Shown piece by piece: positions 1-5,624 of a DNA stretch of 11,667 bases; position 1 is the first letter of the stretch; every line of letters begins with the position of its first letter. This DNA comes from JAFAVZ01 sp036009105. Lineage in GTDB: Bacteria; Acidobacteriota; Thermoanaerobaculia; Gp7-AA8. The translations under genes and the position numbers were made by a program. The notes below the pieces were generated by a model. That model was not told the origin of the DNA. It saw nothing but the letters and a program-made list of their open reading frames with translations, and did no database searches. The stretch lies in contig DASYMJ010000243.1 in assembly GCA_036009105.1 (NCBI GenBank), forward strand, positions 1 through 11,667, in the 5' to 3' direction.

Positions 1-96
1 GCCGGGGCCACCATGTACCCCTCCGTCTCCGCCTGCAACTTCGGCAACCGCACGCTGGAAAACGACGACCGCGCCGGCCGCGACGACCTGTATTGA
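1..96 (+). CDS. Matrixin-like (metzincin) zinc metalloprotease, C-terminal tail, partial
   Basis: Only the last 31 codons are in the window, read in frame 1 to the TGA at 94-96. The tail starts with ATMYP, the Met-turn that follows the HExxHxxGxxH zinc site in metzincin proteases (Met codon at 13-15). It continues with RTLENDD and ends in LY, which parallels the end of matrixin (M10) catalytic domains, where an LxxDDIxGIxxLY helix follows the Met-turn. The zinc-binding histidines would lie upstream of the window and cannot be checked. The protein stops right after LY, so there is no hemopexin or other C-terminal domain. Such proteins are normally secreted peptidases. A perfect terminator follows 27 bp after the stop, so this is the last gene of its transcript. 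Assignment rests on a 31-residue tail. Confidence 0.72.
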   Translation, partial: AGATMYPSVSACNFGNRTLENDDRAGRDDLY

Positions 97-123
97 TCTG
101 ATCTCGCCAGCAGTTGAAATGTG

Positions 124-154
124 GGGCCGGCTCTCAGCCGGCCCTTTTTGTTTT
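124..154 (+). terminator. Rho-independent terminator
   Basis: A perfect 8-bp stem, GGGCCGGC (124-131) and GCCGGCCC (137-144), encloses a 5-nt loop (TCTCA) and is followed directly by TTTTTGTTTT (145-154). Placed 27 bp after the matrixin-like gene's stop, it is a textbook intrinsic terminator for that gene. Confidence 0.9.
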
Positions 155-163
155 GATGATGAG

Positions 164-184
164 GGGCCGGCTAAGTGCCGGCCC
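164..184. repeat. Second copy of the GC hairpin, without a T-tract
   Basis: The stem of the preceding terminator is repeated exactly: GGGCCGGC (164-171), loop TAAGT, GCCGGCCC (177-184), 40 bp after the first copy. No T-run follows, so this copy is not an intrinsic terminator on the + strand. The paired arrangement resembles REP-type intergenic palindromes, with the first copy serving as a terminator. Whether it recurs genome-wide cannot be seen here. Confidence 0.75.
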
Positions 185-218
185 TACATCTTTCCTCCCC
201 GCCCCCGCGCAAAAATTT

Positions 219-224
219 TTGACA
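219..224 (+). promoter_or_regulatory. Candidate -35 element (TTGACA)
   Basis: A consensus TTGACA lies in an AT-rich patch (AAAAATTTTTGACA) upstream of the ComEA-like gene. No convincing -10 hexamer sits 16-18 bp downstream; that interval falls in the left arm of the inverted repeat at 237-263. If used, transcription would start near the repeat and give a leader of about 190-200 nt. Confidence 0.35.
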
Positions 225-236
225 CCCGCCAAAACG

Positions 237-263
237 CTAAGTTGCTGCATTCACGCAACTTAG
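237..263 (+). promoter_or_regulatory. Perfect 9-bp inverted repeat in the leader
   Basis: CTAAGTTGC (237-245) and GCAACTTAG (255-263) are perfect inverted copies separated by 9 nt. As DNA this could be a dimeric operator placed just downstream of the TTGACA at 219; as RNA it would be the first hairpin of the leader. No T-run follows, so it is not an intrinsic terminator. Confidence 0.5.
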
Positions 264-283
264 TCCTGCCAACGTCCTGGTTG

Positions 284-360
284 CCGGCTTGAACTCTGGT
301 CCCCCCGAAAGGAGGTGGTGCCGAGGAAGAGTCGCCAGGGAAAGAAAAGTCGAAAACGAC
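284..360 (+). other. Possible structured 5' leader of the ComEA-like gene
   Basis: This non-coding stretch has several pairing segments. CTCTGG (294-299) can pair with CCAGGG (335-340). Between them a C-run (301-306), GAAA loop and GGAGG form a GNRA-like hairpin with one C-A mismatch. GTCG-AAAA-CGAC (349-360) forms a short hairpin. The GAAAGGAGGTG at 307-317 is an 11-nt match to the Shine-Dalgarno complement of a Bacillus-type 16S rRNA 3' end, yet no usable reading frame starts a proper distance downstream. It may be a cis-regulatory RNA, but the sequence matches no riboswitch class I recognise. Confidence 0.35.
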
Positions 361-387
361 AACTCGAGTGTGGGTACTCAAAAACAG

Positions 388-429
388 CCAATTCCCAATA
401 ACCAACAACTAACAACCAACAACCAACCA
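388..429. repeat. Six tandem heptamers, CCAAYAA-like
   Basis: Six consecutive 7-mers fill 388-429: CCAATTC, CCAATAA, CCAACAA, CTAACAA, CCAACAA, CCAACCA. The tract lacks G on the + strand and ends 2 nt before the ribosome binding site region of the ComEA-like gene. It resembles the short tandemly repeated heptamers known from cyanobacterial intergenic DNA. As mRNA it would be unstructured. Confidence 0.75.
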
Positions 430-447
430 CGAAAGGAGAAAGACCCA

Positions 448-813
448 ATGCGGAAGTCCCACTCCCTCATGCTCGTCATCCTCCTGACCCTCTCGCTCTG
501 CGCGTCGGCCTTCGGCGCGGACGCGCCGGCCGCCGCGGCGGCGGGAGTCGTCAACATCAACACCGCGGATACCACCCAGCTCTCGTACCTCCCTCGCGTC
601 GGCGAGAAGGTCGCACAGCGCATCGTCGACTACCGGAAGGAGCACGGCCCCTTCAGGAAGACGAGCGACCTGATGCAGGTGAAGGGCTTCGGTGAGAAGA
701 GCTTCGAGCGCATCAGCGCCTGGCTCACCGTCGACGGCAAGACGACGCTCACCGCGAAGATCCATCTCCCGCGCAAGCCGCGCAGCAAATCCCTCCCTCA
801 GCCCACCAACTGA
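448..813 (+). CDS. Small exported ComEA-like helix-hairpin-helix protein
   Basis: A 121-residue protein starting at ATG 448, preceded by AAAGGAG (432-438) at 9-nt spacing. Earlier in-frame codons run into the heptamer repeat and leader, so the longer frame from 289 is rejected. Residues 1-24 are a signal peptide (MRKSHS, then a hydrophobic stretch ending ASAFGA). After an Ala-rich linker, residues about 34-92 form the ComEA-type double HhH: VNINTADTTQL, LPRVGEKVAQRI, GPFRKTSDLMQVKGFGEKSFERI. These hairpins bind DNA backbone non-specifically; full ComEA is a membrane-tethered DNA receptor for natural transformation. This version lacks the usual N-terminal membrane anchor/linker region and ends in a basic tail (LPRKPRSKSL), so it would be a soluble exported form. 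A role in DNA uptake is inferred; no other competence gene is in the window. Confidence 0.85.
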   Translation: MRKSHSLMLVILLTLSLCASAFGADAPAAAAAGVVNINTADTTQLSYLPRVGEKVAQRIVDYRKEHGPFRKTSDLMQVKGFGEKSFERISAWLTVDGKTTLTAKIHLPRKPRSKSLPQPTN

Positions 814-824
814 TCCCGCCTCCC

Positions 825-853
825 GGGCCGCCGTGCGCGCTGCGTGGCGGCCC
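825..853. repeat. GC-rich inverted repeat between convergent genes, terminator-like
   Basis: GGGCCGCC (825-832) and GGCGGCCC (846-853) form a perfect 8-bp stem with a 13-nt loop, starting 12 bp after the ComEA-like stop. There is no T-run on either side, so it may aid Rho-dependent termination or RNA stability. The rest of the 147-bp gap (814-960) holds an unused GGAAGGAG-C-ATG and short GC palindromes (CCGGC-acg-GCCGG in minus-strand reading just after the 961 stop), but no gene I can support. Confidence 0.5.
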
Positions 854-960
854 CCTCTGGAAGGAGCATGAAGATGGATCTGGAAGAGTGCACGGCAGAA
901 CGTCCCTTCCGCGCCGACGGCTGCCGGGGCTTGGCCCTTCAGCGCTGCCGGCCGTGCCGG

Positions 961-2631
961 CTACCGCTTCACGATCACGCGTTGCGCCTCGTAGGTCTGG
1001 ATCACGGTGAGCGTCGAGGCGCGGAGCAGCTCCTCGTCGAAGGCTTCGGTGATGGGACGGCCGTCCATGTCCGCGCCGACCGGCAGGCCGGCGGCGAAGA
1101 GCACGGTCGGGACGACGTCGACCACGTACGCGGGCGGCGGGTTCTCCCGATGCGCGGCGCGCGGGCCGGCCACGAGCAGGAAGCCGTCGTCGGCGCCGGG
1201 ATCCTCCACCGAGAGCAGATCGCGCAGCATCGACCAGGCGCTGGCGGTCGGGCTGGGCGGCACGACGCCGGACGGCGACACCACCACGAGCAGGTGATCG
1301 GGATGCGCCGCCGCCAGCCCGGCGAGGTGCCGGTCGAGCTGCTCGACGTATGCGCGCAACGCTTCCCCTTTGACCGAGGCGCGCGGCGGCAGCTCGTTCG
1401 AGAAGATGTGCAGCGCGCGTTGTGCATCGGCGAAGCCGTCCGCCGCCGCTACGCCCAGCTCCACCGCTCGATTCTTCGCCGTCTCATGCGTGGCGCGGAT
1501 GGCGGCCAGGTCCGCGGCGAGGCTGGCCAGGATCGGCTTCTTCGCCCCCCCCGTCCCGTTGAACCGCTGCTCGACCGCCTGCACCTCGGCGGGCAGTACG
1601 GGGAGCGGCGCGCGGACGGCGGCATCGGGGATCACCACCGCGGCCGAGCCGCGCTGCGCCGCGGGCCAGTTCACGACCGCCGCGTGGAACGAGAGCCGTT
1701 CGAAGAGGCTCCAGAGCGGGAGCGAGTCGCCGGACGGCAACTGCGCGGAGAAGCGCTGCACCGGCGGGATCAGGCCCCAGCCGCGGAAGCCGACGCCGCT
1801 CGGCAGCAGCAGGAAGCGCTCGTCCGGATCGCCGCCGCTGAGCGGCGTGCGGTAGGAGAAGCGTCCCGTCACGCCGTGCCGATAGGGCAGCTTGCCGGTG
1901 ACCAGGGAGGCCCACAGCGCCTTCGGGCTGGTGGTGGGGAAGGGCTCGATGCGCGTGAAGTACGCCCGCTGCCGCGCCGTCTCGAAGAACGGCAGCGAGC
2001 CTTCGCCGGTCATCGTCACCAGCCAGTCGTACGGCAGGTTGCGGATGGCGACGAGGATCACCGGCCGCTGCCCGGCTACGGTGCCGATGTTCGCCACCAC
2101 GACCCGCTCCGGCTCCGGGCGATAACTCTCCCGCCGCTGGTAGAGAAAGAACGAGGAGACGGCGATCAGCACCACGCCGCCGACGAAGATCGCGCGCGAG
2201 GTGCGGCGGTCGGCGTTGCGCTCGACGATCCAGAGCGCGAGCAGGAGGAACGCCGCGACGGTGATGACGATGGTCGACTTGGAGAGGATGCGCAGCGCGC
2301 CGATGGGCAGGTAGTTGCGCACCGCGCCCAGGTGCAGCCAGTAGGTGCCGGAGGCGAGGAACGCCGCGAGCACGACGAAGCCGAAACCGTGGGTGCGGAA
2401 GGTGCCCTCCGGATTGGGGCGGCCGAACAGGCGCACGCGGACGACGCGCAGCAGCCAGAGCGCGGTGCCGAAGAGCAGGCCGCAGGTGATGCCGTACACG
2501 ATGGTGACCGAGGCCAGCCGGCCGGGGGTGATGTCGACCTGCGGGTTGAGGAAGTACAGCAGGTGGGCCATGTAGAGGCCGAAGATGGCGCCGGCCAGGA
2601 CGCGCTTCGAGTAGCCCCAGGGGACGGTCAT
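961..2631 (-). CDS. Membrane-anchored alkaline-phosphatase-superfamily protein, probable pseudoenzyme
   Basis: A 556-residue protein. Residues 1-165 contain about five hydrophobic segments (roughly 10-28, 41-64, 83-100, 116-136, 146-165). Residues 190-530 follow the layout of the type I phosphodiesterase / alkaline phosphatase fold: a strand VILVAI (191-196), PFPTTSPKALWASLVTGKLP with the TGxxPxxHG motif (230-253), and a C-terminal VVDVVPTVLFAAGLPVGADMDGRPI block (503-527). Expected metal ligands are missing: the usual IDG is IRN (196-198), and the usual SDHG is SPSG (452-455). TTS (233-235) still offers a nucleophile and H494 remains. It is therefore probably inactive, or uses another chemistry. 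ATG 2631 has no Shine-Dalgarno; a TACACT lies 9 nt upstream. The gene diverges from the methyltransferase 38 bp away and converges on the ComEA-like gene. Confidence 0.75.
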   Translation of the reverse strand: MTVPWGYSKRVLAGAIFGLYMAHLLYFLNPQVDITPGRLASVTIVYGITCGLLFGTALWLLRVVRVRLFGRPNPEGTFRTHGFGFVVLAAFLASGTYWLHLGAVRNYLPIGALRILSKSTIVITVAAFLLLALWIVERNADRRTSRAIFVGGVVLIAVSSFFLYQRRESYRPEPERVVVANIGTVAGQRPVILVAIRNLPYDWLVTMTGEGSLPFFETARQRAYFTRIEPFPTTSPKALWASLVTGKLPYRHGVTGRFSYRTPLSGGDPDERFLLLPSGVGFRGWGLIPPVQRFSAQLPSGDSLPLWSLFERLSFHAAVVNWPAAQRGSAAVVIPDAAVRAPLPVLPAEVQAVEQRFNGTGGAKKPILASLAADLAAIRATHETAKNRAVELGVAAADGFADAQRALHIFSNELPPRASVKGEALRAYVEQLDRHLAGLAAAHPDHLLVVVSPSGVVPPSPTASAWSMLRDLLSVEDPGADDGFLLVAGPRAAHRENPPPAYVVDVVPTVLFAAGLPVGADMDGRPITEAFDEELLRASTLTVIQTYEAQRVIVKR

Positions 2632-2640
2632 GCGGCCGGC

Positions 2641-2646
2641 AGTGTA
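2641..2646 (-). promoter_or_regulatory. Candidate -10 element (TACACT) for a leaderless transcript
   Basis: On the minus strand TACACT lies 9 nt upstream of ATG 2631, in the 38-bp gap between divergent genes. The start has no Shine-Dalgarno. The -35 region is poor (ATGACC 19 nt further upstream). A transcript from here would begin within a few bases of the ATG. Confidence 0.4.
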
Positions 2647-2669
2647 GACCGGGCAGCCGTCCGGCGGTC

Positions 2670-5624
2670 ATGATCGACTCCGCCCGTTTGCGGGCCTGCC
2701 GCGGCGCGGAGGGCGTGCTCGCGCTGCTCCGTGACCTCGGTTATCCGGTTTCGCCAGTGGTCATCGATGCGGCCTCGCTCCGCCGCGCCGGCATCCCCGC
2801 GGAGTGGAACGGCACGACCACCCTGCGGCGCGCCGTGCAGTTGGAGGACTTCGAGCTGTTCGTCCTGGAGGGCACCGTGGCGGACGAAGCGATCACGAAA
2901 TTCGTACGCGGCTGCACTGCATACAATCTGTGTACAAAATCAGTCATCTTTTACTGTTCCGAAGATAAGATCGCTATTTATGATGATTGTCGGCGGCTGG
3001 ACATCGAGCTGGCCAATCCCTCCGCCCACGCTGTGGACCGCATCAACCTGCTCGCCCGGAACGGCGACGCCTCGCTCGCGAAGATCTTCGACCGCGCGCT
3101 CGACCGGGAGGTGCTCACCCGCCGCTTCTTCGAGCGCTTCCGCGCCGCGGTGCGCGACGTGGCCGCCGCGCTCGGCGGCGAGGAGGCCGAGGCGCTGCTC
3201 ATCCTGTCGCGGCTGCTCTTCCTCTGCTTCGTGCAGGAGAAAGGGTGGCTCAACGGTGAGCGGCGGTTTCTCGTCGACCGGCTGGAGCGCGCCGTTGGCG
3301 AGGGGCGGGAGTTCTTCGCCACCGTGCTCCTGCCGCTCTTCTTCGGCGCGCTGAACACGCCGGCATCTGATCGCGACGAGGCGGCCCGCGCGCTGGGGCG
3401 CGTCCCGTATCTCAACGGCGGTTTGTTCGAGCCGTCCGCCTACGAGCGAAAGCATCCCGATCTCCACCTGCCGAACGAGCTGATGCAACGCGTGCTGGAG
3501 GACGTCTTCGAGCGCTTCGACTTTGCGGTGGACGAGCGCGACGCGGCCGGTACGCACATCGATCCGGAAATGCTGGGCAAAGTCTTCGAGTCGCTCATGG
3601 CCGAGGATGAGCGGGCGCGGAGCGGGAGCTTCTACACGCCGCGGCAGATCGTGGACGTGCTCACCTCGCGCGCCATCTCAGAATGGCTCGGGGCGGGCGA
3701 TGCCGCCCCAATGCTGGAGCGTCTGCAATCGATCACCATCCTCGATCCGGCCTGCGGCTCCGGCGCCTTCCTGCTCTCGGCCCTCGGCGCGATCGAGCGG
3801 CTGACCCGCGAGCTCTCCGCGCGCGCCGGGGTGGAGGTGCCGAGGGACCTAAGGCAAAGAATTGTCGAGCGCTCGCTCTATGGCGTCGACGTGAAGCCGG
3901 AAGCGGTCCGGCTCTGCGAACTGCGTCTCTGGCTGGCCATCGTCTCCGGCAGCGACGCGGCAATCGAAGACGTCCGGCCGCTGCCCAACCTCGACCGCAA
4001 CATCCTGCAGGGCAACTCCCTCCTCAGCCCCACCGACTTCCTGGGCGACGGCCGGGCCGACGTCTATCACGAGTGGGCGTATGCGCTCCGCACGCAGCGC
4101 GACCTCGTGGAGCGCTACCGCACCGCGCCATCGCACGAGCGGCCGCAGCTGGCGCGCGTGGTGCGCGAGAACGACCGCCGGCTTGCCACCGACCTGCTGG
4201 CCAAGTCGATCGAGCGGGATGAGCGGGCGCTGGAGGAGCTCGCCGCGCCGAGGCGCGATCTTTTCGGCCGCTCGCTGGAGGTCGACCTGCAGCGTTGCCG
4301 CGAGCTGCGGGAGCGCATCGCGCAGAGCCGCAAAACCCTGGAGCGCGCCGAGGATGGGGCGCTCGATTTCTTCTCCTTCGATGTGCATTTCGCGCCGGTG
4401 ATGGCCGGCGGCGGCTTCGACGTGGTGGCCGGCAATCCGCCGTGGGTGCGGCACAGCCGCATCGACGCCGGCTCGAAGCGGATGTACTTCGACCGCTACG
4501 CGTTCTTCCGGGCCGCCCGCGACGACCGCGCGGCGATTCATCAGCCCGATCTCTCCGTCGCCTTCTTCGAGCGCGCGGTGGCCCTTGCCGCACCGGGCGG
4601 CGTGGTCTCCATCCTGCTGCCTGCGAAGGTGCTCAACGCCGCCTATGCGACGCCTTTGCGGCGGCACGCGCGGCAGCGGCTGTCCATCGTCGCCATCGAC
4701 GACTGGAGCGACAGCCCGAAGCGGCACTTCGACGCCGATACGTTTCCTCTCGGCCTCACCGTGCGCAAGCGCGCGGGCCGCGGGCGCCTCAGCGTCACCA
4801 CCGGCAGCGAGTCGTTCACGGTGGCGCAGCGCGACCTCTCGGACAATGAGTGGGAGCTCGTGCCGCCGGAGGTCGGCGCGATCCTGCGCGGCATCCGCGC
4901 CAAGCATCAGCCGCTCGCCGCCGTGTTGCAGCGCAAGCCGCTGATGGGGGTGAAGACGGGCGACAACAGCGCGTTTTTTCTGGAGGACATTGCGGACATT
5001 CCGCTGGAGTACGTCGCGCGCTGCGTGCGGGGACGCGACCTGCGCCGCTGGTCGGCCGAGGCTTCGCAGTGGATGCTTTGGCCGCCTTTGGCGGGATTCC
5101 CCGCCATTCCGGTCTGGCTGAAGAAGCTCGCAAAGACCAAAGGGATGAAGCCGTCGGAGTTTCGCCTCTCGTACGTCCGGCCCGAGCATCGCGGCATCAA
5201 GGTGGCGTGGAAGGACGTCTCGCGCGGGATGGTGGCGGCGGTGCTGCCGGACACCGTCTCCATCGACGGCCGCGAGCTGCCGCTCATCCCGAACCAGACG
5301 CTCTACTTTCTCAACGCGTCGTCGCTCGATGAAGCGCATCTGCTCGCCGCGCTCCTCAACTCCACCATCGCCGATGCCCTCCTCCTCGGCATCGCCGAGC
5401 GGGCCAAGGACGCGCATTTTCGTTACTTCGGCCGGACCGTGGCGCGGATGCCGTGGCCGGTCATCGAGTCGGCGGCGCTGCATCGCTCGCTCGTCGCCCT
5501 GTCGCGCAAGCGCGAGGCGGGCGAGGCGCTCGACGTGCTCGCCGCGGACGCGTACGGCATCAAGCTCGCGGAGCTGAAGATCCTGCAGCGCTTCGTCGCC
5601 GGGCGGCTGGGACATGCTCGCTGA
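2670..5624 (+). CDS. Eco57I-like (type IIG-class) adenine-specific DNA methyltransferase, nuclease motif not seen
   Basis: 984 residues. Motif I is DPACGSGAF (from D359), the acceptor-region acidic residue is in VDVKPEA (D407), and the catalytic motif IV is NPPW (N589-W592), which together mark a gamma-class N6-adenine methyltransferase using S-adenosylmethionine. FYTPRQIV (321-328) is the usual lead-in helix of type I/IIG enzymes. Residues about 150-320 are helical. Residues about 740-960 look like an Eco57I-type target recognition region (LMGVKTGDNSAFFL, WMLWPP, LNSTIADALLLG, RYFGRTVARMPWP). The N-terminal 150 residues resemble the position of a PD-(D/E)XK nuclease, but I see no convincing D..ExK set; the only ExK is E98-D-K100 in a loop. 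ATG 2670 has no clear Shine-Dalgarno. It overlaps the SNF2 gene by 11 bp. DISARM drmMI or a solitary methyltransferase are alternative readings. Confidence 0.88.
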   Translation: MIDSARLRACRGAEGVLALLRDLGYPVSPVVIDAASLRRAGIPAEWNGTTTLRRAVQLEDFELFVLEGTVADEAITKFVRGCTAYNLCTKSVIFYCSEDKIAIYDDCRRLDIELANPSAHAVDRINLLARNGDASLAKIFDRALDREVLTRRFFERFRAAVRDVAAALGGEEAEALLILSRLLFLCFVQEKGWLNGERRFLVDRLERAVGEGREFFATVLLPLFFGALNTPASDRDEAARALGRVPYLNGGLFEPSAYERKHPDLHLPNELMQRVLEDVFERFDFAVDERDAAGTHIDPEMLGKVFESLMAEDERARSGSFYTPRQIVDVLTSRAISEWLGAGDAAPMLERLQSITILDPACGSGAFLLSALGAIERLTRELSARAGVEVPRDLRQRIVERSLYGVDVKPEAVRLCELRLWLAIVSGSDAAIEDVRPLPNLDRNILQGNSLLSPTDFLGDGRADVYHEWAYALRTQRDLVERYRTAPSHERPQLARVVRENDRRLATDLLAKSIERDERALEELAAPRRDLFGRSLEVDLQRCRELRERIAQSRKTLERAEDGALDFFSFDVHFAPVMAGGGFDVVAGNPPWVRHSRIDAGSKRMYFDRYAFFRAARDDRAAIHQPDLSVAFFERAVALAAPGGVVSILLPAKVLNAAYATPLRRHARQRLSIVAIDDWSDSPKRHFDADTFPLGLTVRKRAGRGRLSVTTGSESFTVAQRDLSDNEWELVPPEVGAILRGIRAKHQPLAAVLQRKPLMGVKTGDNSAFFLEDIADIPLEYVARCVRGRDLRRWSAEASQWMLWPPLAGFPAIPVWLKKLAKTKGMKPSEFRLSYVRPEHRGIKVAWKDVSRGMVAAVLPDTVSIDGRELPLIPNQTLYFLNASSLDEAHLLAALLNSTIADALLLGIAERAKDAHFRYFGRTVARMPWPVIESAALHRSLVALSRKREAGEALDVLAADAYGIKLAELKILQRFVAGRLGHAR
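2921..2990 (+). other. AT-rich patch inside the methyltransferase gene
   Basis: By direct count 22 of 70 bases are G or C (31%), while the surrounding gene is near two-thirds GC. The frame stays open and encodes a beta-rich stretch (residues 85-107). Four cysteines (C82, C88, C96, C107) fall in or next to it. It also contains -10-like TACAAT (2922-2927) and TATGAT (2979-2984), neither with a good -35. Confidence 0.8.

Noticed and set aside
289..447. N-terminal extension of the ComEA-like gene to 289
   Set aside because: It would translate the leader hairpins and heptamers and bury the signal peptide; ATG 448 has a proper ribosome binding site.
185..447. c-di-GMP (GEMM) or other known riboswitch in the leader
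   Set aside because: Pieces such as GGTTGCCGG recall GEMM, but the conserved GCAAA and tetraloop-receptor layout is missing.
844..2673. 609-codon open frame on the + strand with GGAAGGAG-C-ATG near 868
   Set aside because: It is antisense to the phosphatase-fold gene; the product is His/Arg/Gly-rich with no domain, as expected for a GC-rich shadow frame.
2964..2972. E98-D-K100 as a PD-(D/E)XK nuclease site in the methyltransferase
   Set aside because: The ExK lies in an apparent loop after a strand, with no suitable preceding Asp; too weak to call a nuclease.
3849..5615. 588-codon open frame on the minus strand
   Set aside because: Antisense to the methyltransferase, whose motifs are unmistakable; the product is low-complexity Arg/His/Ala-rich.
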